DNA of 64,000 nucleotides from JAWKWH01 sp965204295 (GCA_965204295.1 OZ241973.1:1922001-1986000), one strand, 5' to 3'. Shown: positions 1-8,780, counted from the stretch's first letter. The notes: a model not told the origin generated them from the letters alone. Program-made: numbers and translations.

Positions 1-699
1 TTTGCGGGAATAAGTGGGATTAGGCGGGAATTGGCGAAAAGGGGCGGGAAAACAAGCGATTAGGCGGGGTCGAACGGGAAGACGGCAGGAGGCGGATTGT
101 CACCTGGCCAACGTCATTTCGGGGCGAAAACCGGCGTCCGCAGCGAAATTCGAAGACCCCTTCAAATATCCTTCAAACCGGTCGTGAAGGCCCTTCGAGC
201 GCGTCCGGCAAGCCATTGGAATCCGTGGCGTTTTCGATTTGAAGGGCACCCTTCGAAGGGTATCGAGAAGGCGGCGCAAAATCGGGCGAAAATCCAATTT
301 GAGGTCGGCCAAAAACAATTAACATGTTAAACACAGTGAAAAGACAAAGGGTGCGATAAAAGGAAAAAGCGGGCGAAAACCCGCGTTTGAGGTCGGCCAG
401 AACCAGACGAGCGCAATATCCTATTTGCGACATCAGCGCGTCGCTGGCGAGTGCAGCGGCCTCCATCAGCTGGGTGGCCTCGCCGGGCATGGCCGTCTCG
501 CCAGCGGGCGCGGTGTAAATCACACACGCAGTGAAGCGCGACGTCTGGAGGTGCTTGGACGCACCGCCGGCCGCGCACCGTCCTCCAGCCCAGCCGCAGT
601 AATGCGGTCAGTTCACCTAGGTCAGGAAGCAGTCGTTCACTGTCGGTGTATGCGGGGCCGGTCCTGAAGCATGCCGTGACCTAATCGGTAATAATCGCC
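1..699. other. Gene-free, repeat-rich left edge
   Basis: No convincing gene is seen here. The first 80 bases are purine-rich on this strand and carry recurring GGCGGGAA-like words; GATTAGGCGGG occurs twice, near 18 and 58. A perfect 14-bp palindrome, ACCCTTCGAAGGGT, lies at 248-261. Two imperfect 33-bp copies of a unit starting GGGCGAAAA and ending in GTCGGCCA lie at 284-316 and 371-404. Open frames on both strands are short, overlap each other and match nothing I recognise. One minus-strand frame around 330-520 has alanine-rich, protein-like composition and could be a gene relic. Confidence 0.4.
284..404. repeat. Imperfect direct repeat pair, about 33 bp each
   Basis: The unit at 284-316 recurs at 371-404. 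Both begin GGGCGAAAA and share TTTGAGGTCGGCCA, with a few substitutions between. They are separated by AT-richer DNA. The function is unknown; possibilities are a remnant of a duplicated end or an iteron-like element. No adjacent replication gene supports an origin. Confidence 0.5.
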
Positions 700-1710
700 T
701 CAATTTTTTTTAGCTTTGGCTCTTCCGCCTTTGGCAGATTTGGGTCGTACCGGTCCGTTTGCTGGCTTCGTATCTTCGCGATGCTCGTCCGAAGGTTTCT
801 TTGACCCTTCATATGATTGACTTTCGCATCCACGATTTTCGTCTTCATGATCTTCATCCTCCCGGCTCAGATATTCTAACATAAATCCGCCCGATTTCAT
901 CACTTCTTGTTTGAACCTAGCGAAGTATTCGGCGATCTCTTCAAGATCGTCAGAGGGTCTTGCAATGTCTTCAAACAGTTGCCGTGCCTCTGTACGGTCG
1001 ATTACGAAGTCGTGTGATGGATACTTCGCAGCTAAGCTGGCCACCGTTTGCTCTTTGACGTTTTTGGTTTGCAGCCGTGAACCATATTCCGATGACACGC
1101 GAACATGCCGCTCGACCTCTCCTAGTCGGGACGGGTCCATCTGGCTGTAAACCGATCCCATTAACCCCACAGCCATCTTCGCCGCAATGTCCGCCGAGAG
1201 TTTCGTGGAAAACCCGAGTTTGCTCCCGAACCGGAGTTCACGAAAGAATCGTAGAAAATGTGAACCGCTTTCTACCTGCAAAGTTTCAAGTGCCTGATGC
1301 GGCGTTAAACCAGAGGTTCGTTCACCAATTTCATCATCCTTGCGCAACTGGACATCAATCGGGCCGAGCTCTGCGAATTGCGACATAATTATCGTATCCG
1401 CTGCTAGACTCAAGATAGTGCCAGCCGACTTACATACCTCATGCACATAAATTATGAACTTGCTGAGATCGTCGCCCGTGTCCGCTTTTGTTCGGTAGGC
1501 ACGCTGCACTGCTCGCCCCATTCGATAGGCCACTTCCGCCGAACCGCCGAATGTGTCGATGATCAATAAGGCGTTCTTTCTAGATTTTCTGCGCCTGATC
1601 TCGTCTATAAACATTCTATCAACGGGAGGGAACATGGGACCAATGAACAAATAAACATCTGCATCATAGCAGTCAGAAACCGACACGGCTTTTTGATGCC
1701 TTACTGACAT
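700..1710 (-). CDS. SDH-family (ClpP-fold) serine peptidase-like protein
   Basis: This 336-residue protein resembles the serine dehydrogenase proteinase (SDH) family, relatives of ClpP and SppA with a crotonase/ClpP fold. A glycine pair in DTFGGSAEVAYRMGR (about 52-66) sits where these enzymes form the oxyanion hole. The probable nucleophile is Ser95 in EVCKSAGT, followed by the family-typical AELGPIDVQ (about 113-121). From about residue 275 the chain is charged, low-complexity and lysine-rich, so probably disordered. No signal peptide is seen, which suggests a cytoplasmic protein. It lies 5 bases downstream of a small basic gene on the same strand, so the two are probably co-transcribed. 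Family assignment rests on motifs; the substrate is unknown. Confidence 0.7.
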   Translation of the reverse strand: MSVRHQKAVSVSDCYDADVYLFIGPMFPPVDRMFIDEIRRRKSRKNALLIIDTFGGSAEVAYRMGRAVQRAYRTKADTGDDLSKFIIYVHEVCKSAGTILSLAADTIIMSQFAELGPIDVQLRKDDEIGERTSGLTPHQALETLQVESGSHFLRFFRELRFGSKLGFSTKLSADIAAKMAVGLMGSVYSQMDPSRLGEVERHVRVSSEYGSRLQTKNVKEQTVASLAAKYPSHDFVIDRTEARQLFEDIARPSDDLEEIAEYFARFKQEVMKSGGFMLEYLSREDEDHEDENRGCESQSYEGSKKPSDEHREDTKPANGPVRPKSAKGGRAKAKKN

Positions 1711-1715
1711 TTTCG

Positions 1716-1868
1716 CTACGCTATTCTGACGGAAGCTTTTCGGCCTTCGCCTTTCCCCCGCCCGGGCGTGTCAGGCTTGTGCTTCAGATCCTTACCAGTC
1801 GCAATACCCACAGCGATCTTGTGGGCAAGCTGGCTGGCATCGTGGGGTCTCTTGGGTCCATTGGTCAT
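1716..1868 (-). CDS. Small basic hypothetical protein
   Basis: A frame of 50 residues starts with MTNGPKRPHDASQLA and ends in a lysine/arginine/glycine-rich tail. I chose this ATG because the frame upstream of it reads through a relic of a repressor gene and is not protein-like. It lies 5 bases upstream of the SDH-type peptidase gene, which suggests an operon and perhaps a partner or substrate. I do not recognise a family. It has no membrane segment or signal peptide. Existence as a real gene is moderately supported by spacing and composition only. Confidence 0.4.
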   Translation of the reverse strand: MTNGPKRPHDASQLAHKIAVGIATGKDLKHKPDTPGRGKGEGRKASVRIA

Positions 1869-1913
1869 ATTGGCAATATGGAGCCTGACCGCTGAGCGCA
1901 AGTAGAATTTAAC

Positions 1914-1985
1914 CGGCCGTGGACGATGACCTTGTCGTCGCGTTCTGCGGCACGGTCGGCTCCTGGCCACGATTCCAAGGGCCGA
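1914..1985 (-). pseudogene. Relic of the C-terminal tail of an S24-type repressor
   Basis: Bases 1914-1945 are identical over 32 bp to 2541-2572, which encode the conserved tail AAERDDKVIVHGR of the S24 repressor. Translating this copy on the minus strand in the same frame gives ADRAAERDDKVIVHGR followed by unrelated residues. This looks like the remains of a second repressor or of a local duplication later trimmed by deletion. It does not encode a product by itself. Confidence 0.55.
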
Positions 1986-1999
1986 CGGCGGTTTTTCAG

Positions 2000-2431
2000 C
2001 TATTTCCCTGACGATTCCGGCGGCAAGCGGTCGGCCCTAACGCCATCTAACGGTATTATTACCTTCTCGGTCCAGCCGCAAAGTGTGCCGGTAAACCAAT
2101 ACGATACAAGTTGGCGCGAAACATCGTCGGGTTCATCTGCCATGAGCGTGAACGTCCCTTTCTTGACACTGAAATAGCTTTCGGCGTTGAAATAGAATTC
2201 GCCAAATCCGGTGAACGCGCCGTTGAGATTTTTGGCGTTGACGAGACCACACAGATTTGCGGGCAGGTTTTCGTCGACTTGAAGCCTGCGAAATTGAGCG
2301 CCATAGGGATCAAACAGAGTGTCGGCAGCGGCTTCGACCGCCGCGCGGAGAAGTTCGGGCGGCACATTCTTGTCCGACCCATCGACGACCGTCTGCGCGG
2401 CGGCGGGCGCCGCCAGGCAAAACAGAACCAT
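2000..2431 (-). CDS. Small secreted hypothetical protein
   Basis: This protein of about 143 residues starts with the secretion signal MVLFCLAAPAAAQ, with likely cleavage after the AAA-rich stretch, so it should be periplasmic or secreted. The mature part has two cysteines (in LCGLVNA and LCGWTEK) about 70 residues apart, which could form a disulphide. I chose the internal ATG because a TATAAT box lies only about 25 bases upstream; longer starts would lie in or before that promoter. No family is recognised. It lies between a repressor relic and an S24 repressor, so it may be cargo of the prophage relic. Confidence 0.5.
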   Translation of the reverse strand: MVLFCLAAPAAAQTVVDGSDKNVPPELLRAAVEAAADTLFDPYGAQFRRLQVDENLPANLCGLVNAKNLNGAFTGFGEFYFNAESYFSVKKGTFTLMADEPDDVSRQLVSYWFTGTLCGWTEKVIIPLDGVRADRLPPESSGK

Positions 2432-2454
2432 CGCGACCACCACGCGGCGACACT

Positions 2455-2505
2455 CATTATATAGGAGCGTCGTTTCCGCTCCGGCACCCATTATATAGGG
2501 GCGTC
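2455..2505 (-). promoter_or_regulatory. Duplicated TATAAT-containing element
   Basis: Two 17-bp copies (2455-2471 and 2489-2505) differ at one base and, on the minus strand, read GACGCYCCTATATAATG. Each holds a consensus -10 box, TATAAT, and they are 34 bp apart. The copy nearer the secreted-protein gene would start transcription around 2449. The second copy overlaps the 3' end of the repressor gene. No clear -35 box was seen, so these may be activator-dependent promoters or a chance duplication. Confidence 0.45.
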
Positions 2506-3148
2506 AGCGCGAGGCAAGCGGACCGCCGGACCAAAAGACGCGGCCGTGGACGATGACCTTGTCGTCGCGTTCGGCGGCGGGGACGGTTTCGGGGTCGTAG
2601 GCCCGGTTGTCGGAGGATATTTTCAGGTCGCCGTCGAGCATGATCTGCAGGCGCTTGACCATGATCATGCCGGCGATTGTGAGGACGAAGACGCCGCCGG
2701 CGGAGACATGATCGCCATCGACGTTCATCTCGACCATAAGCAGGTCGCCATGGCGGACGGTAGGCTCCATGGAATCGCCGCGCGCCTCGATGACGACGAC
2801 GTGGCCGGCGTCGCGGACATAGCGGCCGAGCCATTCTCGCGAAACGATCAGATGATCTGCGGCCTCCTGCCGGTCGGCGAACGCGCCGTGGCCGGCGGAC
2901 GCCTGAATGTCGTAGCGCGGGACGGATACCAGATCGCGTGACGACAAAAGCAGACCTGCCTCGCCGGCGGTCAATGCGGACAGACTGGCGCCCGTAACGG
3001 CGGCAATCCTTTCCAAGACGGCCCACTGCGGGGACGATTTGTCGCCCGCATAATCGCTCATTGAGCGCTCGCTGACATCGACGAGTTCCGCCAGCGCCTT
3101 CTGGCCGCCCACCGCCGCCGCGGCCTCTTTTATCCACCGACCTATCAT
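2504..3148 (-). CDS. Phage-type repressor, HTH plus S24 (LexA/CI-like) peptidase domain
   Basis: This repressor of 214 residues, counted from MIGRWIKEAAAAVGG, has an N-terminal helix-turn-helix (about 1-60) and a C-terminal S24 domain (about 95-210). The S24 catalytic dyad is visible: Ser126 in ARGDSMEPT and Lys165 in MIMVKRL. Such proteins hold prophages silent and may self-cleave on RecA activation. It is divergent from a Ner-like regulator, the arrangement of Mu-like phage immunity regions. A longer start at 3217 would put the operator-like repeats inside the coding region, so I prefer the ATG at 3148. It looks intact although its target genes are gone. Confidence 0.75.
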   Translation of the reverse strand: MIGRWIKEAAAAVGGQKALAELVDVSERSMSDYAGDKSSPQWAVLERIAAVTGASLSALTAGEAGLLLSSRDLVSVPRYDIQASAGHGAFADRQEAADHLIVSREWLGRYVRDAGHVVVIEARGDSMEPTVRHGDLLMVEMNVDGDHVSAGGVFVLTIAGMIMVKRLQIMLDGDLKISSDNRAYDPETVPAAERDDKVIVHGRVFWSGGPLASR

Positions 3149-3240
3149 CGCATTAAACGCGAATAATTGCTTTAACGCAAAAAACCGCTTGCATTGGACG
3201 CAATTTATCGCAATCATTCCCTCAATCGCAGAATTGAGGA
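3149..3240. promoter_or_regulatory. Divergent phage-type operator/promoter region
   Basis: This gap between the S24 repressor and the Ner-like gene is AT-rich compared with its surroundings. On the minus strand it contains related words GCGTTAAAGC and GCGTTTAATGCG, and a further GCGTCCAATGC, consistent with repeated repressor half-sites. An inverted repeat CTCAAT-6-ATTGAG lies at 3221-3238, just before the Ner-like gene. A GAGGA ribosome-binding site is at 3236-3240. The operators are inferred from repetition and position only. Confidence 0.45.
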
Positions 3241-3246
3241 ATGAGG

Positions 3247-3613
3247 ATGGACCAAACCATGGCTAATAACAATCTCGATCGGCGAATCGCGGAGCAGGCC
3301 GCGATCAAGGCGAGGCTGCTGGAAGCGGGGCTGACGCTGGCGGAGATCGACCGGCGCTTCGGCCTGCCGCCGGACGGCCCGCAATACGCTGCGCGAACCG
3401 AACCCGCGCGGCGAGCGGGCGATCGCCTCGGCGCTCGACCACTATCCGCATCTGCTGTGGCGGACGCGCTATCGGCCGAACGGCCAGCGGCGATCGCCGC
3501 AGGACTGGAGCCGTCCGCCGACGATGGCGCAGCGGCGGCGGAAGCGGTCGCGCGCGATCTTTTGCGTCTGGCCGACGAAGCCCACGCGGCCGCCGAAATT
3601 CGCCACCGGTTAA
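3247..3613 (+). pseudogene. Frameshifted Ner/Nlp-type phage regulator
   Basis: The first 43 codons from 3247 encode a winged-helix start (AAIKARLLEAGLTLAEIDRR, then FGLPPD) typical of Ner/Nlp DNA-binding proteins. Homology then continues in a different frame: ARNTLREPNPRGERAIASAL followed by HYPHLLWRTRYRPNGQR, matching the family's GERAIA and LW-SRY blocks. One extra G near 3376 explains the shift. After about 3550 the sequence is that of a helicase. In Mu-like phages Ner opposes the C repressor from exactly this divergent position. So this is a dead gene, part of an immunity-region relic. Confidence 0.65.
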
Positions 3614-5271
3614 GGCCATTGATCGGCGATGACGCGGCGCCCGTGACCGTATCCACCTGCCACGCCCTCGCCATGCGCCTCATGGGAGTAAGCTTCGCCG
3701 GTAGATCGGAAGCCGACACGCCTCGCGATTTCGACGGCGTCGTGATGGAAGCCGTCCGTCAACTGACCGGCGAAGGCATGTCCAAATCCGAAACCGAGGC
3801 CCTGCGCGACACGCTGATTCGGGGGTATCGCTGGATTCTGGTTGATGAATATCAGGACATCGGACCCGAGGAATATGCGCTGATCGCGGCAGTTGCCGGA
3901 CGGTCGATCGACGATCCGGATATGAAGCTCAGCCTTTTCGCGGTCGGTGACGACGACCAGAACATCTATGCTTTCGCGGGCGCCTCCATCGAATTCATTC
4001 GCAGGTTTGAAGAGGATTATGCCGCGAAACCCGTCTTCCTGACAGAAAACTATCGATCGACCCGAGTGCTGATTGACGCCGCAAACCATGTCATCGCGCC
4101 GGCGAACGCAAGGATGAAAACCGGCAACGATATTCGGATCAACGAAGAACGCAAAACGGATCCGGCCGGCGGCGGCGGAGACATGGCCGCGCTTGATCCT
4201 GTCGCCCACGGGCGCGTCCAGGTTCTTGAAGTCCGGGACGAAACCGCACAGGCGATAGCGGCTATTGATGAGCTTTGTCGTCTTTCGCGGATTGTTCCCG
4301 ATTGGTCCTGGAACAAATCGGCGATCATCGCCCGCGAATGGCGGCTTCTTCTACCTGTCCGATCTTACGCCGAGGCCAGGGGCATTCCGGTTGAACTCGC
4401 CAGTGACCATGCTCCGACCCTGTGGCGTTTGCGGGAAATGCAGGATTTCATCGGGCAGGTCAAACGGCGCCGAACGGAACTGTTGTCGCTCAGGGAGTTG
4501 GTGGCGATGCACAACAAACTCCCCGCGAACAAATGGTCCGACCTTGTGATGCAGGGTCTGTTGGACCTTGATGGCGAACTGGCCGATAAACCTGCGCCGG
4601 CGCCTGACATCGTTGAATGGTTCGGAGAATGGTCACGCGAAATGCGCTACTTGCAGAGGGGGCTTATGCTGCTGACGGCGCACCGTGCGAAGGGGCTGGA
4701 ATTCGACCATGTCGTCACGCTCGACGGCAGGTGGGACCGCACGTCCGAAGGCGAAGACCTTGATGCGCCTCGTCGACTGTATTATGTCGCGATGACACGA
4801 GCGAAAAAGAGCTTTGCCGCGCTTGCGATGCGTCCTCGCCGCTTTTTGGATACCACCGCCAATGCCGATCTGCTCGTTCGCGAACCGCATATCGATCCCG
4901 CGGCGCGGGCTCTGTGCGCGAAACGCTACCAGACCGCAAATCCCACATTGGTCGACCTGTCGTTTGCCGGTAGATTGCCGGTACGTTCCCGGTCTCTTTC
5001 ATCCCTGAGAAACACAGCCGTGGGAGATGCGATAACGCTGGCCGCCGATAAAGACCGATGGGTCGTCAAGGATCGGGACGGCGCCATCGTCGGCCGAATG
5101 TCAAGGGCTTTTTCACCGCCCGATGCGGCAACATTCCTGTCAGGTGAAATTGGAGCCATGCTGCGCTGGCGCAAGTCCGACAGTGGCGAAGATTATCGGC
5201 ATTTGATAAGACGCGACGAGTGGGACGTTGTATTGCCTGAGTTTGTTTTTCAGGGAAATTTCGAAGATTAG
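3550..5271 (+). pseudogene. C-terminal part of a RecQ-UvrD type helicase, Walker A missing
   Basis: From about 3556 the reading frame encodes UvrD-type helicase motifs: VTVSTCHALAMRL (motif Ia), VDEYQD (Walker B), GDDDQNIYAF (motif III), LTENYRST (motif IV), LLTAHRAKGLEFDHV (motif V) and LYYVAMTRAKKS (motif VI). The N-terminal Walker A motif is absent. It resembles the UvrD-like C-terminal part of long RecQ-UvrD fusion proteins of alphaproteobacteria. The frame is open from 3241, through the shifted Ner segment, to the stop at 5271, so a 676-residue hybrid could be translated. Without Walker A it should not hydrolyse ATP. I infer a deletion that joined phage immunity DNA to a decapitated helicase gene. 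Confidence 0.7.
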
Positions 5272-5369
5272 GCCCGACATCCGGCTGTTCGCCGTCGTGC
5301 GAGTCCGGAAGGTTTGAATGCCCGTTTGCCGGAAAGCGGACATACGGCATCGCCGCCAGGCAGACGATC

Positions 5370-8300
5370 TCAGGGCTGGTTTTGAAGCACCGAAACGGGG
5401 AATGCCAACTCATGATCCGAAGTCATGGGGTCATCCTCTCCTTTCAAGCCGGTTTCTTCCGACCGTGGCGCGGTGTCACCGGACCACTCCATTACCTTGT
5501 CGAGGATTAGGCGGATATGCGAATTGGTTTCCTGCGTCGCCTGTTTCCAATGGGCGCTGGTCTTTTTGTAGGGGAGCGGTGTGTGAATGCTGACCAGCCG
5601 CTGCACAACGCCTTCGGAATGGATGCTGAGGCCCACGTCCGGCCCGTCTTCCGCAAGCGTGATAGCGATCGCCCGGGTCAAAAGGCCGGGTCCGGTTTTC
5701 GACCACGCGATATCACTGTCGCTCCGCAGGAGCGCCTCGCGCGCCATGTCGATTGCGCGCGCGAGCGCCGGGTGGCCCGGCGGGGCGATCAGAATATTGT
5801 TGGCGATGGCGCCGTGGGGCTCGCGGAACACGGTCATCCCGCCACGGTCCCCCACAAGCCTTGACCAATTGGCGATCAGCCGGTCATCGGCATCGGCGTA
5901 GACCCCTCCTTCCGCATAAAGCGCGCAGAGCCGGAAAAAATCGCTTTCTTCCGCGGCGTTGTCGGATTGGCGGAAAGCCTGCATATGCTCTATATCGAAA
6001 TGCTCCGCCAGATAAGTTTGAGCCTGTGCGCTGTCATAGAGAATATAGTCGACATCGGGCTCGGTCCGCCAGGATCGCATCAATCCCCGAATTTCTTCGG
6101 GCGGATCCGGTTTATCCCAATATTGGATGATCCGTCTGGGAACCGGAGCGCCGGTCGTTGTGACAGGTCCTTCGCGCAACCGGTCCGCAATGTATCGCTC
6201 CGCCGCCGGTGCGAACGTCGAAAGCGTTGAAACATCAAGAGCCTCGGGTGTTCCATCATATTTCTTCGAATAGAGCCGAAGCTCTTGCAATTTGGCGCCA
6301 AAGTCAGTCAGTCGGTGATGCGCGGATTGCTTTGCGCCAGACCCGGGCGCCGCCTGGGCCCTTCGCATGACATTCGCGGCCGCATCGTAATCGCCCAACC
6401 CGATCAGAATGCGCAAATGCTCGAGCGGATGAGAAAAAGCTCCGCCTCCGGTTTCGATGTCATCGATCAGCGCGCGCGCCGCCTCAAGCTCGCCCATTCC
6501 CCCCAGGACGCGCGCGCGCAGGTTCCGGGCCAGGCCAAAATAAGAAGTCTCCATCGCCTTGAGAAGCTTTTCCGCATCCCGATGTTGTCCCGCGACCAGG
6601 GCCGCGGTTACAAGATGCTGCAAAACCGTTTCGTTCACAGGCAGGTGGCGATGGTTCTTGCGGAGATAGCGGTACGCAAGCTGCGTCCGTCCGCAAGCGA
6701 CCAGCGCGCGCGCCAAAGCAGTCACGCGGCGTTGATTTGGAATGTCGCCGGCATTTCGTAAGCTGCGCAAGGCGAGATCGGGCATCAGACAAGACAGATA
6801 CGCATCCGCGCGCGCAGTCCCGCGTTGAGACGGCTGTACGCGTGCGAGCAACGCGTTGATTGTTTCCAAGGTCGGCGTCTTCGCCCCCAATTGCTCCAGA
6901 TGGCGCAGCATGAAACCGAACGCGCGAGCCGTTAATTGGGTAGAGGCGATCAACCTTTCGATGACCGGCAAGGCGGTCTCGGGCAATTGGCATCGCTCGC
7001 ACAGGAATAAAAACCAAAGGGTGAGATCCGCCGTCAGAGTGCTGTCGACGGAAATTGCCTTCAGGATTTCCGCCGCCGCTTCCCGCCTCTCGCCAACGAT
7101 GAGGAGGTCTGCATGCGCAAATATCAGTGCGGGGCGCGCGGCGAATATGTCGTTGGGCCGATCTGTCTCAAGGCGCTCCGCCCAAAACTTCATCCGGGCA
7201 TCGACATGTTCCGCAAAACGGGTTCGATCCCCATCCGTCAGCGGCATTTCGGACAGGCGATGCAACGCTTGTCGATTGTCCGGATTTTGCGCGAGAACAT
7301 CCAGGTAGGCCGCACTCGCGCGCGTCGAATTCCCGGTTTGCTGAAGGACTTGCCCGAGCGTCAGTCCAAGCGCGACTTTGGCGGGCGACCCGGCCCAGGA
7401 CGAGGTCAATAAATCAATCGCGCTAAAATGGCGGCCCTGCTCAACCAAGATTTGCGCCTCCGCCTGGATCAGGCCGATATGGCCGTCGCATTCTTCCTTG
7501 GCTTGAGCAATGAGAACGCGCGCTTTTTTATAGTCATTTTGCCCGGTGGCAAGGTCTATTCGCAATCGCCACGCGGCTATCAGCCCCGGATCCAGCGCCA
7601 GCACTTTTTCCGCCAGGCGGTCGCTTTTCTCCACACGGCCCTGCTCCGAAGCGAGACGCGCCTGTAGAAACAAAAGCTGAGAGTCCTCGGACGACCGGCC
7701 CAATGCGGTTCTCAAGAGCTCATGCGCCGGGGCAATTTGCCCCGCGGCAATCCTAGCGGCAATCAACTCGCACTCGATGCCCGTTGTCGGATCGTTGTTC
7801 GCGCACCATTTCTCCAGAAACTCGATAGCGCCAAGCGGATCGCTGTCGCGCCGAACCGAGGCAATGAGCCGGGCTGTCGCTTCTGTCTGCGGCGCCAGAT
7901 CGATAAGTTCGGCAATGCAATGCCGCAGCTTTGCGGGATCATCGCCCACCTGGGCGACCCTCGCGCGGAGCCTCCACGCATCCTGGCTTTTCGGCGCGCA
8001 CCGGCAGGCGATATCGGCGATCCGGATTGCATCGTCAAGCAGGTCGCGCGCGATCAGATACCATGCCAGACCGAGGCCCACATTGAACAGTTCCGGCTGT
8101 GTTTCAAAAATCTTTTGGACCAGTTCCCTGGCGTCGTTTACGCGCCCGAGATCGACAAGTATCTCCATTTCGCGCTTCATGAGCGGCGGGCTTTCGAGCG
8201 CGAAATCATGGCGTGACCGCGCACGGTCCAATGCGCGTTCCTGATCGCCGCGTTGTCGGGCAACGTCAATCGCAACCACCAGACTGTGAGGCAGTTGATT

Positions 8301-8621
8301 GCGGTCTTCGATGCTTTTGCCGGCGATTGAGACCGAACGGGAAATCTCGCGTTCCGCCTCGTCAAGCCGGCCGAGCTTAAAAAAAGCCGACGCCCGCAGA
8401 CACAGAGCCTGCGCGTGACTTTGAACCCATGGTCCGTCAACCCATGCGAGCGCTTCGTCGGGCGCCTCTCCATCAAGGAGAAATTGCGCCAGCCTGATCC
8501 GCGGTTGTTCGGCGTTCGGGTTGCGGGCTATGATGTCTTTGGCGATCCATTGCGCCGAAACCTCGTCGCCTTCGGTGATCGCCGCATTGAGTTTATCCAT
8601 CGACATGACGAACATCCGCAT
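5370..8621 (-). CDS. TPR-repeat protein with C-terminal GT32-like glycosyltransferase domain
   Basis: This is a 1083-residue two-part protein. Roughly residues 1-780 are helical and rich in TPR-like pairs (ALxxAG, A-x-L patterns), a protein-binding scaffold. From PRRIIQYWDKPDPPEEI (about 830) to about 1060 it resembles the DXD sugar-binding glycosyltransferase family (GT32-like), with the metal-binding motif GGVYADADDR near 905-912. Such enzymes transfer a sugar from a nucleotide sugar to a glycan or protein. There is no signal peptide or membrane segment, so it is probably cytoplasmic. It stands alone, with no other polysaccharide genes beside it, which leaves the acceptor open. The start could also be a later Met within the first eight residues. 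Confidence 0.75.
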   Translation of the reverse strand: MRMFVMSMDKLNAAITEGDEVSAQWIAKDIIARNPNAEQPRIRLAQFLLDGEAPDEALAWVDGPWVQSHAQALCLRASAFFKLGRLDEAEREISRSVSIAGKSIEDRNQLPHSLVVAIDVARQRGDQERALDRARSRHDFALESPPLMKREMEILVDLGRVNDARELVQKIFETQPELFNVGLGLAWYLIARDLLDDAIRIADIACRCAPKSQDAWRLRARVAQVGDDPAKLRHCIAELIDLAPQTEATARLIASVRRDSDPLGAIEFLEKWCANNDPTTGIECELIAARIAAGQIAPAHELLRTALGRSSEDSQLLFLQARLASEQGRVEKSDRLAEKVLALDPGLIAAWRLRIDLATGQNDYKKARVLIAQAKEECDGHIGLIQAEAQILVEQGRHFSAIDLLTSSWAGSPAKVALGLTLGQVLQQTGNSTRASAAYLDVLAQNPDNRQALHRLSEMPLTDGDRTRFAEHVDARMKFWAERLETDRPNDIFAARPALIFAHADLLIVGERREAAAEILKAISVDSTLTADLTLWFLFLCERCQLPETALPVIERLIASTQLTARAFGFMLRHLEQLGAKTPTLETINALLARVQPSQRGTARADAYLSCLMPDLALRSLRNAGDIPNQRRVTALARALVACGRTQLAYRYLRKNHRHLPVNETVLQHLVTAALVAGQHRDAEKLLKAMETSYFGLARNLRARVLGGMGELEAARALIDDIETGGGAFSHPLEHLRILIGLGDYDAAANVMRRAQAAPGSGAKQSAHHRLTDFGAKLQELRLYSKKYDGTPEALDVSTLSTFAPAAERYIADRLREGPVTTTGAPVPRRIIQYWDKPDPPEEIRGLMRSWRTEPDVDYILYDSAQAQTYLAEHFDIEHMQAFRQSDNAAEESDFFRLCALYAEGGVYADADDRLIANWSRLVGDRGGMTVFREPHGAIANNILIAPPGHPALARAIDMAREALLRSDSDIAWSKTGPGLLTRAIAITLAEDGPDVGLSIHSEGVVQRLVSIHTPLPYKKTSAHWKQATQETNSHIRLILDKVMEWSGDTAPRSEETGLKGEDDPMTSDHELAFPVSVLQNQP

Positions 8622-8655
8622 TTCATGCCGGATAAGTAGAAGCGTGAAAACGGCA

Positions 8656-8780
8656 TGTCAACGTACCGGCGTTGATCAGCATGTCGTTGAACAGCAGGGC
8701 ATGATCGGCGGTCAGGGTCAGCGGCGCGCTGGACAGGCCCGGTCCGGGCGTATTGGCCTTGATGCGGGCGGGTTTGCGGC
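8656..8780 (-). pseudogene. Fragment of a Hint-domain protein
   Basis: A minus-strand frame encodes RKPARIKANTPGPGL followed by LTLTADHALLFND and INAGTL. This matches the end of Hint (hedgehog/intein-like) modules, whose block reads roughly LTPDHALLIDGxLVNAGAL. Neither the catalytic N-terminal Cys/Ser block nor the rest of a carrier protein is present. It is a relic in a decayed stretch between the glycosyltransferase gene and the truncated Vsr gene. The remaining DNA from 8781 to 8933 shows nothing I can name. Confidence 0.45.
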
